A stretch of 64,000 nucleotides of DNA from Acidimicrobiales bacterium (GTDB taxonomy: Bacteria; Actinomycetota; Acidimicrobiia; Acidimicrobiales; RAAP-2), in contig JANXWA010000028.1 of assembly GCA_025351385.1 (NCBI GenBank), forward strand, positions 51,583-115,582, read 5' to 3'. Below are positions 36,855-46,624 of the stretch, in pieces. The translations under genes and the position numbers were made by a program. Position 1 is the stretch's first letter; every line of letters starts with the position of its first letter. The notes beneath the pieces were generated by a model that was not told the DNA's origin, did no database searches, and saw only the letters and a list, made by a program, of their open reading frames with translations.

Positions 36855-36860
36855 ACGGTA
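36855..36860 (-). promoter_or_regulatory. candidate -10 for tRNA-Leu(CAA)
   Basis: Minus strand TACCGT ends 10 bases before the mature tRNA 5' end. It lies back-to-back with the menC promoter 12 bases away. Confidence 0.35.
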
Positions 36861-36872
36861 GCAGGCAGCCGT

Positions 36873-36878
36873 TAGGTT
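36873..36878 (+). promoter_or_regulatory. -10 hexamer of putative leaderless promoter (menC)
   Basis: TAGGTT, 6 bases (GCGAGG), ATG at 36885. Confidence 0.45.
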
Positions 36879-36884
36879 GCGAGG

Positions 36885-37955
36885 ATGAAGGCGACCCTCT
36901 GGCGACAGGACGTGACGTTGCGCTTCGCCGTCGGTGCGGCGCACGAACGCCACGACCAGCGCAGTCGCCTTTTCCTCGAGGTCGAGCACGACGGCGTCGT
37001 CGGCTACGGCGAGGTCGCCCCGCAACTCGTCGCGCTGAATGGCGATCCGGCGCTGACCGACGTGCTCGACGAGGTCCGCACCTTCGTGCTGCCCCAACTC
37101 GATCGGATCGTCGAGCGCGAGGGGGCCCCGCCGTCGTGGAGCCGGATCGCGAGGTTCGCCGGGCCCCGTCCGGCCAGCAACCCGGCCGTCGCACTGCTCG
37201 AGATGGCGCTGCTCGACCGCGAGCTGCGCGCCGCCGACGAAGCCGTCACCGAGCGGTGGCCCGCGCTCTTCGACACGCCACGCCAGTCGACGGTCTCGTT
37301 GCTCGCACCGGGTGACGAGTGGCACGTCGAAGAGGGCGTCGCGCGGGTGCGCGCGAAGACCGCTCCCGGTCGGCCGAGCGAAGAGGCCCTTGCGCGCCTC
37401 GGCGGGCTCGTGGTGCCGGTGCTGCTCGACTTCAACTGCTCGGCGACGAACGATGCCGAGGTGCTCGAGCAGGTGCGCCTCGTGCGAGCGGTCGTCGAAG
37501 TGGCCGGCGTCGAGCAGCCCTACGCCGCGGGCAACGTGATCGACCACGCCAGGCTCGCTGAGCAGCTTGATGTTCCGCTCAGCGTGGACGAGGGACTGCG
37601 CTCGCTGCGCGACCTCGCCCAACTCGTGCGCTACCGCGCGGCGGGGATCGTCTGCGTGAAGCCCGCGCGCGTCGGCGGGCTCGCCAACGCGCGAACGTTG
37701 ATCACGCGCGCCCGTGACGCCGGTCTTCGCCCCTACGTCGGTGGATTCTTCGAATCGCCCTACGCGAGAGCGGTCCACCGGGCGATCGCGGCCCACGGTG
37801 TCGACGAGCCGAGTGATCTCGATGACGTGGCCGTAGACACGTTGGTCTACGACCGCGAGGTGGACGTGGTCGAGGGCGGCTTCGGTCTGCGCCCAGCCGA
37901 GCAGATGCTCCAGCACTCGCTACACGTTCCGGTCGGCCCCGGTGGGGGGATTTAG
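36885..37955 (+). CDS. menC: o-succinylbenzoate synthase (MenC, enolase superfamily)
   Basis: 356 aa, somewhat longer than the 320-aa E. coli enzyme. It dehydrates SHCHC to o-succinylbenzoate in menaquinone synthesis. Enolase-superfamily landmarks in order: GYGEVAPQ, the Lys of VRAKTAPGRPSE, the metal ligands in LLDFNCSATND, the second near EVAGVEQPYA, the third in LSVDEGLRSL, and the final Lys in IVCVKPARVGGLANA. The OSBS assignment rather than another superfamily activity is supported by menF and menG in the same window. Monocistronic or first in a run with the next gene. Confidence 0.87.
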   Translation: MKATLWRQDVTLRFAVGAAHERHDQRSRLFLEVEHDGVVGYGEVAPQLVALNGDPALTDVLDEVRTFVLPQLDRIVEREGAPPSWSRIARFAGPRPASNPAVALLEMALLDRELRAADEAVTERWPALFDTPRQSTVSLLAPGDEWHVEEGVARVRAKTAPGRPSEEALARLGGLVVPVLLDFNCSATNDAEVLEQVRLVRAVVEVAGVEQPYAAGNVIDHARLAEQLDVPLSVDEGLRSLRDLAQLVRYRAAGIVCVKPARVGGLANARTLITRARDAGLRPYVGGFFESPYARAVHRAIAAHGVDEPSDLDDVAVDTLVYDREVDVVEGGFGLRPAEQMLQHSLHVPVGPGGGI

Positions 37956-37958
37956 ACT
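37953..37958 (+). promoter_or_regulatory. -10 hexamer of putative leaderless promoter (coiled-coil gene, pdtaR, polA)
   Basis: TAGACT overlaps the menC stop codon; 6 bases later is the ATG at 37965. Confidence 0.5.
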
Positions 37959-37964
37959 CCTTAC

Positions 37965-38264
37965 ATGGGTTCACGGCTGCACAAGCGGCGACTCGAAGAC
38001 GTCCAACGGGAGCTGTCCGTCGCGCGCGAGAGCCTGCACGTGCTCGAAGAGCAGGTCGCGGTGTGGAACGACGCGCTCGACGACGCACGCATTCGGGCGC
38101 TGGTCGCCGAAGCTCCCCAGCAGGCCCACGACTACGACGAGCTGTCGCGACACGTGGCGGCCGCCAACGCCGAGATGGCGCGCCGCGCGGCCGAGGTGCG
38201 TGAGCTGACCACCCAGCGCGACGAGCTGCTCCGCAATTGGACCCCGAAGGACGACAATGGATAA
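37965..38264 (+). CDS. short coiled-coil protein
   Basis: 99 aa, no known domain. Nearly the whole chain is helical and charged: RRLEDVQRELSVARESLHVL and AEMARRAAEVRELTTQRDEL show heptad spacing. It resembles the small actinobacterial coiled-coil proteins often encoded next to pdtaR-type genes, which is a memory-based impression only. Its last 8 bases overlap the start of the response regulator gene, so translation is probably coupled; a structural or regulatory link to PdtaR can be proposed but not shown. Confidence 0.75.
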   Translation: MGSRLHKRRLEDVQRELSVARESLHVLEEQVAVWNDALDDARIRALVAEAPQQAHDYDELSRHVAAANAEMARRAAEVRELTTQRDELLRNWTPKDDNG

Positions 38265-38829
38265 ACGTGTAGTGATCGCCGACGACGAGTCGATCATCCG
38301 ACTGGACCTGAAGGAGATCCTGGAGGGTGACGGCTACCTCGTGGTGGGTGAGGCCGCCCGGGGCGACGACGCGCTCGCGATGGTCCGCGACCTTCGCCCG
38401 GACCTGGCACTGCTCGACGTGAAGATGCCCGGCCTCGACGGCATCGAAGTGGCCCGGGAGCTGAAGGGTGGCGACACCATGGTGGTGCTGCTCACCGCGT
38501 TCAGCCAGCGCTCCCTCATCGAGAGTGCCCGCGACGCCGGGGTCGTTGCCTACCTCGTCAAGCCGTTCCGCTCCAGCGAGATACTGCCCAAGCTCGCGGC
38601 GCTGCTAAGCCCCGCCTCGGTCGAGCATCACGAGGCACTCGAGGTCAGCCACGTCGAGGACAAGATCGAGACCCGCGAGATCGTCCAGCGGGCGAAGGAG
38701 CTCTTGATGGCCGAGCGCGGGCTCGATGAGCCGGCCGCCTTCGAGGTGATCCAGCAGTCCGCCATGCGCGGGCGCACCCGCATGCGCGACATCGCCCAGA
38801 AGATACTGAAGGGCGAGTTCGTTGGCTGA
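38257..38829 (+). CDS. pdtaR: ANTAR-domain response regulator (PdtaR-like)
   Basis: 190 aa. Receiver domain in the first 120 residues: VVIADDESIIRLDLKEIL (acidic pocket), LALLDVKMPGLDGIEVAREL (phosphorylated Asp), LLTAFSQRSLI, and YLVKPFRSSEI (conserved Lys). The C-terminal ANTAR domain (about 130-190; VQRAKELLMAERGLDEPAAF, GRTRMRDIAQKIL) binds paired RNA hairpins and prevents transcription termination when phosphorylated. The cognate kinase, PdtaS in mycobacteria, is not in the window. Its stop overlaps the polA TTG start. Confidence 0.94.
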   Translation: MDKRVVIADDESIIRLDLKEILEGDGYLVVGEAARGDDALAMVRDLRPDLALLDVKMPGLDGIEVARELKGGDTMVVLLTAFSQRSLIESARDAGVVAYLVKPFRSSEILPKLAALLSPASVEHHEALEVSHVEDKIETREIVQRAKELLMAERGLDEPAAFEVIQQSAMRGRTRMRDIAQKILKGEFVG

Positions 38830-41446
38830 CGAGCCGGCCGACCAGCGTCCGCTCCTGTTGTTGGACGGAATGTCGCTGGCCTTCCGGGCCTTCTTCGCGC
38901 TGCCCGTCGATATCGCCACCTCCGAGGGACTGGTCACCAACGCGCTGCACGGCTTCGCCGCGATGGTCGTGTCGCTGGTCCAGACTCAGCGCCCTCGGGC
39001 CCTCGCGGTCGCCTTCGACCTGCCCGGCGGGACCTTCCGCGACGCGATGACTGAGGACTACAAGGGCGGTCGGGCCGAGACGCCCCCCGAGATCGAGCAC
39101 CAGTTCGAGCTAATCCGCAGCCTCTGCGAGGTCTTGCACATCCCGGTGCTCGGCGTCGCCAACTTCGAGGCCGACGACGTGCTGGCGACGTTGGCGACCT
39201 GGGGCCGCGAGGAGCGCATCCCGGTCGTGGTGGTGTCGGGGGACCGCGACACCTTCCAGCTCGTCGAGGACCCGTACGTGAAGGTCCTCTACAACCGTCG
39301 GGGCGTGTCGGACTACTCGCTCTACGACGAGGCCGGGATCTTCGAGCGCTGCGGCATCGAGCCCGAGCGCTACCCCCTGCTCGCCGCCCTTCGCGGCGAC
39401 ACGTCGGACAACCTGCCTGGCGTGCCCGGAGTGGGGGAGAAGACCGCCGCCAAGCTCTTCGCCCAGTACCGCGACTTCGACGACCTCTACGACCACTTGG
39501 CCGACCTGACCCCGAAGCTGCGCGAGAACCTCGCCGCCTACGAAGTGAGGGCGCGCAACAACGAGAAGGTCATGCGCCTGGTGCGCGATGTGCCCCTCGA
39601 CTTCAGCCTCCACGACATCACGCTCGGAGGTTGGAACCGCGACGAGGTCGCCACGTTCTGCGAGCGATTCGAGATGAACACGATGCGCTCGCGGCTCGAG
39701 AAGCTGATGAAGGATGGACTGCTCGGTGAGCCCGCTCGGTCGGGCCCGGCACCGGCGCCAAAGACCGCGCCGCCCGCCCCGACTGCGGCCAAGGTCGGCC
39801 GATCGATCGCGAGCGTGCTCGCCGGGGCCGAGTCGCCGGTGGTCGCCTACCGGGCCGATCGCGTCGCGGTGCTCGATCCCGTCAAGTCCGTCGTCGTCGT
39901 GGGCGACACGAACGACCTCTTCGAGGCGATCGGCGACACCGCCCCGAGCGGCCACGACCTGAAGGGGCTCTACCGCCTGGCGGCCGAACGGGGTCGCTCG
40001 ATGGCCGAGCCGGCCGACGACTCGGCGATCATGGCCTTCCTGCTCGACGCGATCAGCGGCCGCTACGAGTTGGCCGACGCGGCGAGCCGCTTCCTCGACG
40101 AGCCGATCGCGGCCACCGTGCCGTCGCTCTTCGAGTCGTCCTCCAACGACGAGACGCTGGTCTACGAGGTGCAGCTCGCCGCCCGGTTGCGCGTTCACCT
40201 GCGCGCCGAGGTCGCCAAGTGGGGGCTGACCTTCGTGTACGAGCAGATCGAGTTGCCCCTCGTGATGGTCCTCGGGCGGATGGAGGCCCGGGGCATCCGC
40301 GTCGACGTCGAGATGCTGCGAACGATCGCGGCCGAGTTCGCCGCCGAGGCCAGTGCACTCGACGGCCAGATCCAAGAAGTCGCCGGTCACGAGTTCAAGG
40401 TCAACTCGCCCCAGCAGCTCCAGACCGTCCTCTTCGACGAACTCGGCCTGACGGCGGTCAAGAAGATCAAGTCGGGCTTCTCGACCGACGCCTCGAGCCT
40501 CGAGGCGATCCAGCACGAGCATCCGATCATCGCGCTGATCCTGCGGTATCGCGAGGTGGAGAAGCTGCGCGGCACCTACGGGCCGCCGCTCATCGAGGCG
40601 GTCGGGCCCGACGGGCGGATCCACGCCACCTTCCACCAGACCGTCGCGCGCACCGGTCGGCTCTCCTCGGACAGCCCCAACCTGCACAACATCCCCGTGC
40701 GCAGCCAGGAGGGGCGACGTCTGCGTTACGCCTTCGGGCCGAGCGAGGGCTGGCTGCTCGCCGTGTCGGACTACAACCAGATCGAGCTGCGCATCCTGGC
40801 GCACCTGTCCCAGGACTCCGGCCTGCTCGCCGCCTTCGCCTCCAACGAGGACGTGCACCGCACCATCGCCGGATCGGTCTTCGGAGTAGCCCCGGCGCAG
40901 GTCACGCCCGAGCAGCGCGAGCAGGCCAAGGCCGTCTCCTACGGCCTCGCCTACGGCATGGAGGCCTACGGGCTCAGCCAGCGTCTGGGCGTGCCGGTCA
41001 GTTCGGCCAAGGAGATCATGGACAAGTACTTCGCGGGCTTCCCGAGCCTGCGCGCGTACATGGACGCCACGATCAAGGAGATTCGCGCCCAGGGCTACTC
41101 GCGCACCGAGTTCGGCCGAATCCGGCCCTTCCCCGACCTCGCCACGGCCTCGGGACCCCAGCGCCAGGCGGCCGAACGCCAGGCCATGAACGCCGGCATC
41201 CAGGGACTGGCGGCCGACGTCTTCAAGTCGGCGCTGGTGCGCCTCGATCGGCGCCTACGCGACGAGGGACTCGCCGCACGACTCATCCTCCAGGTCCACG
41301 ACGAAGTACTCGTCGAGGCGCCGCCCGAGGAGAAGGACCAGGTCGGGGCGATCATCATCGACTCCCTGACCCACGCCGCCAGTCTCAGCGTCCCGTTCGA
41401 GGTCTCGCTGCACTGGGGCGACAACTGGGCGACCGCCAAGGGCTGA
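38822..41446 (+). CDS. polA: DNA polymerase I
   Basis: 874 aa. The N-terminal 5'-3' exonuclease domain (LLLLDGMSLAFRAFFALP, FEADDVLATLATWG, GDTSDNLPGVPGVGEKTAAK) is complete. The 3'-5' exonuclease region at about 320-480 lacks the metal-binding Asp/Glu motifs (VVAYRADRVAVLDPVKS stands where Exo I would be), as in other actinobacterial PolA, so proofreading is probably absent. Polymerase motifs: A DYNQIELRILAHLSQD, B EQAKAVSYGLAYGMEAYG, C LILQVHDEVLVEAP. The TTG start overlaps the pdtaR stop. Confidence 0.96.
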   Translation: MADEPADQRPLLLLDGMSLAFRAFFALPVDIATSEGLVTNALHGFAAMVVSLVQTQRPRALAVAFDLPGGTFRDAMTEDYKGGRAETPPEIEHQFELIRSLCEVLHIPVLGVANFEADDVLATLATWGREERIPVVVVSGDRDTFQLVEDPYVKVLYNRRGVSDYSLYDEAGIFERCGIEPERYPLLAALRGDTSDNLPGVPGVGEKTAAKLFAQYRDFDDLYDHLADLTPKLRENLAAYEVRARNNEKVMRLVRDVPLDFSLHDITLGGWNRDEVATFCERFEMNTMRSRLEKLMKDGLLGEPARSGPAPAPKTAPPAPTAAKVGRSIASVLAGAESPVVAYRADRVAVLDPVKSVVVVGDTNDLFEAIGDTAPSGHDLKGLYRLAAERGRSMAEPADDSAIMAFLLDAISGRYELADAASRFLDEPIAATVPSLFESSSNDETLVYEVQLAARLRVHLRAEVAKWGLTFVYEQIELPLVMVLGRMEARGIRVDVEMLRTIAAEFAAEASALDGQIQEVAGHEFKVNSPQQLQTVLFDELGLTAVKKIKSGFSTDASSLEAIQHEHPIIALILRYREVEKLRGTYGPPLIEAVGPDGRIHATFHQTVARTGRLSSDSPNLHNIPVRSQEGRRLRYAFGPSEGWLLAVSDYNQIELRILAHLSQDSGLLAAFASNEDVHRTIAGSVFGVAPAQVTPEQREQAKAVSYGLAYGMEAYGLSQRLGVPVSSAKEIMDKYFAGFPSLRAYMDATIKEIRAQGYSRTEFGRIRPFPDLATASGPQRQAAERQAMNAGIQGLAADVFKSALVRLDRRLRDEGLAARLILQVHDEVLVEAPPEEKDQVGAIIIDSLTHAASLSVPFEVSLHWGDNWATAKG

Positions 41447-41458
41447 AACGCCGGATGC

Positions 41459-41464
41459 TAGGGT
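41459..41464 (+). promoter_or_regulatory. candidate -10 for rpsA
   Basis: TAGGGT, 77 bases before the rpsA ATG. A leader of roughly 70 bases would follow, containing the inverted elements GGGT (41473-41476) and ACCC (41488-41491). Confidence 0.35.
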
Positions 41465-41541
41465 TGTTTACTGGGTTTGCACCGGAGACCCAACCCCTAT
41501 TGCCTAGCTGACCCCGGTGTGGTCGCACGAAAGAAGTACGC

Positions 41542-42957
41542 ATGTCGGACGGCACCAGCCTCCTTTCCCCCATCCAGATGGGAACTTTCGACGAGGACGG
41601 CACCTACGTCCCGCGCATCATCACCGAAGACGACATGGTCGACGTGGACCTCGCGACCTTGGTCGGTGACAGCGTCCTCGAGTTCGAGGACGGCGACCTG
41701 GTCAGCGGCACCGTCGTCAAGATAGACCACGACGAGGTGCTGCTCGACATCGGCTTCAAGTCCGAGGGCGTCATCCCGGCGCGCGAGCTGTCCATCCGTA
41801 ACGACGTCGACCCCTCCGAGATCGTCTCGATCGGCGAGCGCATCGAGTGCCTGGTCTTGCAGAAGGAGGACAAGGAGGGTCGCCTCGTCCTGTCGAAGAA
41901 GCGCGCCCAGTATGAGAAGGCCTGGAGCAACATCGAAGAGCTGAAGAACCGCGACGAGGTCGTCAAGGGCGTCGTCATCGAGGTCGTCAAGGGCGGACTG
42001 ATCGTCGACATCGGCCTGCGCGGATTCCTGCCGGCGTCGCTCGTCGAGCTGCGCCGCGTGCGCGAGCTCCAGCCCTACATCGGCAAGACCGTCGAGGCCA
42101 AGATCATCGAGCTCGACCGCAACCGCAACAACGTGGTGCTGTCGCGCCGCGCCTGGCTCGAGGAGACCCAGAAGGAGCAGCGCGGCGACTTCCTGAGCAA
42201 CCTGAAGCCGGGGGAGCGCCGTCACGGCGTCATCTCGTCGGTCGTCAACTTCGGGGCTTTCGTGGACCTGGGCGGCATGGACGGCCTGATCCACGTCTCG
42301 GAGCTCAGTTGGAAGCACATTGACCACCCCAGCCAGGTCGTCACCGTCGGCGACGAGGTCGACGTGGAGGTCCTGGACGTCGACTTCTCCAAGGAGCGCA
42401 TCTCGCTCTCGCTGAAGGCGACGCAGTCCGACCCCTGGCAGGTCTTCGCCGACAGCCACGCGGTGGACCAGCTCGTCTACGGCCGGGTCACCAAGTTGGT
42501 GCCCTTCGGCGCGTTCGTCCAGGTGGGCGAGGGCATCGAGGGTCTCGTGCACATCTCGGAGATGGCCGCGCACCACGTCGAGTCGCCCGACCAGGTCGTC
42601 ACGGCCGGCGAGGAGCTCTGGGTCAAGATCATCGAGCTCGACACGGCACGCCGTCGCATCAGCCTGTCGATCAAGCAGGCCGCCGAGGGGGGCGAGGTGT
42701 CCGAGGAGTACCGCGAGGCCTTCGGCAGCCACGCCTACGACAACGAGGGCAACTACATCGGGGGCATCGAGTACGGCGAGTTCACGCCCGAGACCGAGGC
42801 CCAGGCCGCCTGGGCCGAGTACGCGGTCGAAGTGATCGCGAAGTCGCCTGAGGACGAGGCCGGTGACGCACCGGTCGGAGATGTCGTCGACGAAGCACCG
42901 GTTGCTGAGGCGGTAGAGGTCGTCACCGAGACACCCGAAGAGCCCGCCGGCGATTAG
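41542..42957 (+). CDS. rpsA: 30S ribosomal protein S1
   Basis: 471 aa with four S1 RNA-binding repeats, as in other actinobacteria (E. coli has six). Repeats start near [59 protein letters not shown] and [19 protein letters not shown]. The C-terminal 70 residues are acidic and Pro/Ala/Val-rich ([17 protein letters not shown]), probably unstructured. With many SD-less transcripts in this genome, the role of S1 in starting translation is of interest. It follows polA as in mycobacteria. Confidence 0.96.
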   Translation: MSDGTSLLSPIQMGTFDEDGTYVPRIITEDDMVDVDLATLVGDSVLEFEDGDLVSGTVVKIDHDEVLLDIGFKSEGVIPARELSIRNDVDPSEIVSIGERIECLVLQKEDKEGRLVLSKKRAQYEKAWSNIEELKNRDEVVKGVVIEVVKGGLIVDIGLRGFLPASLVELRRVRELQPYIGKTVEAKIIELDRNRNNVVLSRRAWLEETQKEQRGDFLSNLKPGERRHGVISSVVNFGAFVDLGGMDGLIHVSELSWKHIDHPSQVVTVGDEVDVEVLDVDFSKERISLSLKATQSDPWQVFADSHAVDQLVYGRVTKLVPFGAFVQVGEGIEGLVHISEMAAHHVESPDQVVTAGEELWVKIIELDTARRRISLSIKQAAEGGEVSEEYREAFGSHAYDNEGNYIGGIEYGEFTPETEAQAAWAEYAVEVIAKSPEDEAGDAPVGDVVDEAPVAEAVEVVTETPEEPAGD

Positions 42958-43047
42958 TCAGCTGAAGGACCCGCTCAGGCGCATTGAACCGCAAGCGGCT
43001 CTTCATTGATTGGATGTCTCGAGTATTGGATTGGTCGAATCGGCGAC

Positions 43048-43724
43048 CTAACGGATGATGCGAACTACCGAACCCGTCGACCCGTCCAGCTCGACGACCT
43101 TTCCGCCGCCCGTCGCTTCGGTGACGAAGACGTGGTGGCCGGTCGACACGACGTCGAGCGGGTAGGTCGGGACGCCGTGATCGTGAAGTCCGATCACCCG
43201 CACTAGCGCTCCGGTGAAGGCATTGAGCTCGGTCACTGTGCTGGCCCGCATGCCCTGGGGTGTCCCGACCGAGCCGTTGAGCACCCAGACGTGGACCCCG
43301 TCGGAGAAGATTGCCTGGCCCCCGATGAAGTGATCCGCCTTGGCGTCTATGGTGCGCACGATGTCGCCCGTCGTACGGTCGAACTCGGTAACCGTGCCGT
43401 TGCTGCTCTTACCGTTCTTGTACTGGAATCCCGGGCTCTCCACCCAGACGTGACCGTGGTCGAATGCGATCCCGGAGGGGTCCCGGATGCCGAGAGGCTT
43501 GCCGTCGATCCGGCGTACTACGGCGCCGGTGGCGGCGTTCAACTCGGTGACACTGAAATAGTCCTGGTTCCCGACCCAGACGTGGCCGCTGTTGTCGGCC
43601 GCGATGGTCAACGGATTCTTGAAGTGGGTGGCGTCGACGCCGATGCGAGGGCGCCCGACGTGAGAATCGAGACAGTGGTCGCGGCGACAGTCAGGCGTCC
43701 GAGGCGGCCGATGGGAGTGGCCAC
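43048..43724 (-). pseudogene. secreted beta-propeller protein, frameshifted
   Basis: Two frames together make one protein. From the GTG at 43724 a signal peptide is read: MATPIGRLGRLTVAATTV, then SILTSGALASA, but this frame stops about 40 codons in. The -1/+2 frame, open from about 43660 to the TAG at 43048, encodes a beta-propeller of YncE/Vgb type with repeated strands: TIAADNSGHVWVGN, GIAFDHGHVWVES, AIFSDGVHVWVLNG, VVSTGHHVFVTEA, each followed by a VTELN/VVELD-type segment. A lost base in the stretch 43612-43640 would explain it. The start is 7 bases past dppF, so it would be the last gene of the transporter operon. Real decay or sequencing error cannot be told apart. Confidence 0.7.
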
Positions 43725-43731
43725 GGCGAGA

Positions 43732-44706
43732 CTACCGACGTGTAATGGACAGGGGGTAGTGGCAGGCCACCAGGTGGCCCGGGGCCATCTCCTGGGGCAG
43801 GGGCTCCTCGTTGGCGCAACGTTCAGTGGCGTTGGGGCACCGGGTGCGGAAACGGCACCCGGTCGGCGGGTTCATCGGACTCGGCGGCTCGCCCTCGAGC
43901 ACCTGGCTGTGCATCGGGGAGTCGGGGTCGGCCTCGAGCGCCGCGCCGAGCAGGAACTTCGTGTACGGGTGGGCCGGGGCGTCGTAGAGGGCGTCGGCCG
44001 GACCGATCTCGCAGATCTTGCCGAGGTACATCACGGCGACCCGGTCACTGACGTTCTTCACGACCGCGAGGTCGTGGGCGATGAACAAGAGCGTCAGTCC
44101 GTACTCGGCCTTCAGGTCCTCCAAGAGGTTGAGAATCTGGGCCTGGACCGAGACGTCCAGGGCCGAGACCATCTCGTCGCAGATCAGCAGCTTCGGGCGC
44201 ATGGCGAGCGAGCGGGCGATCGAGATGCGCTGGCACTGGCCGCCCGAGAACTGGCGCGCGTAGCGGTTGCCGTAGACCTGCGGGTCGATGCCGACCTTGC
44301 TCAGCAGGTCGCTGATGAGGGCGTCTCGCTCGGCCCCCTCAACCGTCTTCCAGCAGTCGATCGGCTCGGCGACGATGTCCTTCACCCGACGACGGGGGTT
44401 GAGCGAGCTGATCGGGTCCTGGAAGATCATCTGCATGTGAGTGCGGGCGTTGCGCAGCGCCCGGCCGCGCTGCTTGGTGACGTCCACGCCTCCGAGCTCG
44501 ATCGTGCCGCTGGTGGGCTCGACGATGCGCATCAGGGCCTTGCCGGTCGTGGACTTGCCACAGCCCGACTCGCCGACGAGGCCGAGCGTCTCGCCCTCGA
44601 AGATCTCGAAGCTGACCCCCGCGACGGCACTGACGGCGTGGTGGTGGTGCCCGAAGGTGACCGTCAGGTCGGTGACCCGCAGTAGCGGCTGTCGGGTGTC
44701 GGTCAT
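43732..44706 (-). CDS. peptide-type ABC transporter ATP-binding protein (DppF/OppF)
   Basis: 324 aa. Walker [21 protein letters not shown], signature [16 protein letters not shown] (usual LSGGQ changed at the first residue), Walker [21 protein letters not shown], and the C-terminal oligopeptide-transporter extension with Cys pairs [20 protein letters not shown]. It powers uptake of peptides or related solutes with DppD as heterodimer. The ATG at 44706 overlaps the dppD stop by 4 bases; the longer open frame is a dppD shadow. Confidence 0.93.
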   Translation of the reverse strand: MTDTRQPLLRVTDLTVTFGHHHHAVSAVAGVSFEIFEGETLGLVGESGCGKSTTGKALMRIVEPTSGTIELGGVDVTKQRGRALRNARTHMQMIFQDPISSLNPRRRVKDIVAEPIDCWKTVEGAERDALISDLLSKVGIDPQVYGNRYARQFSGGQCQRISIARSLAMRPKLLICDEMVSALDVSVQAQILNLLEDLKAEYGLTLLFIAHDLAVVKNVSDRVAVMYLGKICEIGPADALYDAPAHPYTKFLLGAALEADPDSPMHSQVLEGEPPSPMNPPTGCRFRTRCPNATERCANEEPLPQEMAPGHLVACHYPLSITRR

Positions 44707-45701
44707 GACGACGAGGCTCCTCGGGTGGTGGGCAGCGGGTTCCAGCAGGCGAAGGCGTGGCCCGGCTCGTCGGCCGCCTGCAGGGGCGGTCGCACGAGGT
44801 GGCACTGATCGGTCGCGTAGGAGCAGCGTGGCGCGAAGCTGCACCCGTCCGAGAGGTTCAACAGGTTCGGCGGTCGACCCGGGATGGTCGTGAGGCGGGT
44901 GTGCGAGAGGTTCGAAACCTTCGGCGAGCTCTCGAGCAGCGCGCGGGTGTAGGGCATGCGGTGGTGGTAGAAGACGTCGCGGGTGTTGCCCGTCTCGACG
45001 ATCCGTCCGGCGTACATGACGACGATGCGCGAGGTCCTCGTCGCCACGACGCCGAGGTCGTGGGTGACGAGGATGACCGACATCTTCAAGCGCTCCTTCA
45101 GCTCGTCGAGCAGGTTCAGGATCTGCGCCTGGATCGTCACGTCGAGGCCGGTCGTCGGCTCGTCGGCCATCAGGAGTTTCGGCGAACAGGCCAGCGCCGT
45201 CGCGATCACGACGCGCTGGCGCATGCCGCCCGACAGCTGGCCCGGGAAGGCGTTGTAGCGCTCGACGGGCGAGGGGATGCCGACCAGCTCGAGCAGCTCG
45301 ATCGCGCGGGCCTTGGCCGCGGCCCGGTCCATGCCGAGACGCACCCGCAGCGCCTCGTCGATCTGTTTGCCGATGCGCATGACCGGGTTGAGCGAGGTCA
45401 TCGGGTCCTGGAAGACCATCGCGACCTCGGTGCCCCAAATCTCGCGCTTCGCCTTCTCACTGGCGCCCACGACCTCAAATCCGTTGATCGTGGCCGAGCC
45501 CGTCACCGTCACATTGGTGCGAGGCTGCAGGCCCATGATCGTTCGCGAGAGAACGGTCTTTCCCGAGCCGGACTCGCCGACGATGCCGAGCGTCTCGTTC
45601 TGCTCGAGGTCGAACGAGACCCCGTCGACCGCGGGTAGGGGACCGCCGGCCGTCGCGAAGGTGGTCGACAGGTCCTTCACGATGAGGAGCTTCTCGCTCA
45701 C
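44703..45701 (-). CDS. peptide-type ABC transporter ATP-binding protein (DppD/OppD)
   Basis: 332 aa. Walker [21 protein letters not shown], signature [17 protein letters not shown], Walker [21 protein letters not shown]. The C-terminal extension includes [17 protein letters not shown]. It pairs with the downstream DppF. The start is the GTG at 45701, which overlaps the dppC stop by 4 bases. All four genes of the run overlap, so they form one operon. Confidence 0.93.
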   Translation of the reverse strand: MSEKLLIVKDLSTTFATAGGPLPAVDGVSFDLEQNETLGIVGESGSGKTVLSRTIMGLQPRTNVTVTGSATINGFEVVGASEKAKREIWGTEVAMVFQDPMTSLNPVMRIGKQIDEALRVRLGMDRAAAKARAIELLELVGIPSPVERYNAFPGQLSGGMRQRVVIATALACSPKLLMADEPTTGLDVTIQAQILNLLDELKERLKMSVILVTHDLGVVATRTSRIVVMYAGRIVETGNTRDVFYHHRMPYTRALLESSPKVSNLSHTRLTTIPGRPPNLLNLSDGCSFAPRCSYATDQCHLVRPPLQAADEPGHAFACWNPLPTTRGASSS

Positions 45702-46624
45702 AGCTTGACCTCGGTGACGTCGAAGTGGGTGCGCAGGCGGTCGCCGATGAAGTTGAGGCAAAGCAGGAAGAGGCACAGGGCCACGGAGGGGAAGATGACG
45801 AGGTACGGATTCTCCGCCAGCACGGTGCGCGCCTCGTTGATCATATTGCCCCACGACGGAGTCGGAGGGTTGACCGAGAGGCCGAGGAAGGCCAGGGCAC
45901 CTTCGAGGGTGATGACGGTCGCGATGCCGATGAGCAGGAACGACACCCCGATGGGCGCGATGTTGGGCAGCAGCTCCTTGACCAGGATCCGCCCGTCGGT
46001 GGCGCCCTGGACCTTCGCCGCGATGATGTAGTCCTTGGTGGCGACGCTGAGCGTGGCTGTTCGGATCACGCGGTAGACCAGTGGAACCGAGGCGAGACCG
46101 ATGACGATGATAATCTTGACGAGAGACCGAGGCGTCCAGAAGGACAGGACCGCGATGGTCGCGATGATCGCGGGGAAGGCGAGCAGGACGTACATGATCG
46201 TCGTGATGAACGTGTCGAAGCGGCCCCGTCGGTAGGCCGCCAGCATGCCGAGTGGCGCGCCGATCCCGAATCCGATGATCATCGCGCCGACTCCGACCGC
46301 GATCGAGACGCGCGATCCGAAGACCACCCGCGAGAAGATGTCGCGTCCGAGGTCGTCGGTGCCAAAGAGGTGGTGCAGTCCGGGTCCGACGTTAATGTTG
46401 TTGAAGTCCTCGAAGTAGGGATTCTTCAGGGGCAGCACGTTGGCGAGGACCGCGGCGAGAACGTTGACCGCAATCCAGCCGACGCAGACCCAGAAGAGTA
46501 TCCCGAGCGGCTCGGTCTTCTCGGGCTTTTCGACGAGTGTGGCCTCCTCGGCCAGGAACATCCCCTGAGCCATGTCGCCGACGAGGGGGTCCGTGGCGAA
46601 TTCGTCCTTGCGGTTGTCACTCAC
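45698..46624 (-). CDS. peptide-type ABC transporter permease (DppC/OppC)
   Basis: 308 aa, six predicted membrane segments after a 45-residue cytosolic N-terminus. DPTM-type loops are recognisable: LHHLFGTDDLGRDIFSRVVF is the conserved OppC segment, YIIAAKVQGATDGRILVKEL the cytosolic coupling helix (EAA-like), and SVNPPTPSWGNMINEARTVL the C-terminal OppC signature. GTG start; overlaps dppB by 8 bases. Confidence 0.92.
   Translation of the reverse strand: MSDNRKDEFATDPLVGDMAQGMFLAEEATLVEKPEKTEPLGILFWVCVGWIAVNVLAAVLANVLPLKNPYFEDFNNINVGPGLHHLFGTDDLGRDIFSRVVFGSRVSIAVGVGAMIIGFGIGAPLGMLAAYRRGRFDTFITTIMYVLLAFPAIIATIAVLSFWTPRSLVKIIIVIGLASVPLVYRVIRTATLSVATKDYIIAAKVQGATDGRILVKELLPNIAPIGVSFLLIGIATVITLEGALAFLGLSVNPPTPSWGNMINEARTVLAENPYLVIFPSVALCLFLLCLNFIGDRLRTHFDVTEVKL

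Noticed and set aside
39800..40250. Apparent loss of proofreading motifs in PolA as a defect
   Set aside because: Actinobacterial PolA generally lacks an active 3'-5' exonuclease, so this is normal for the group.
42986..43001. Possible terminator hairpin GAACCGCAAGCGGCTC after rpsA
   Set aside because: Short stem with an A-C mismatch and no run of T; too weak to call.
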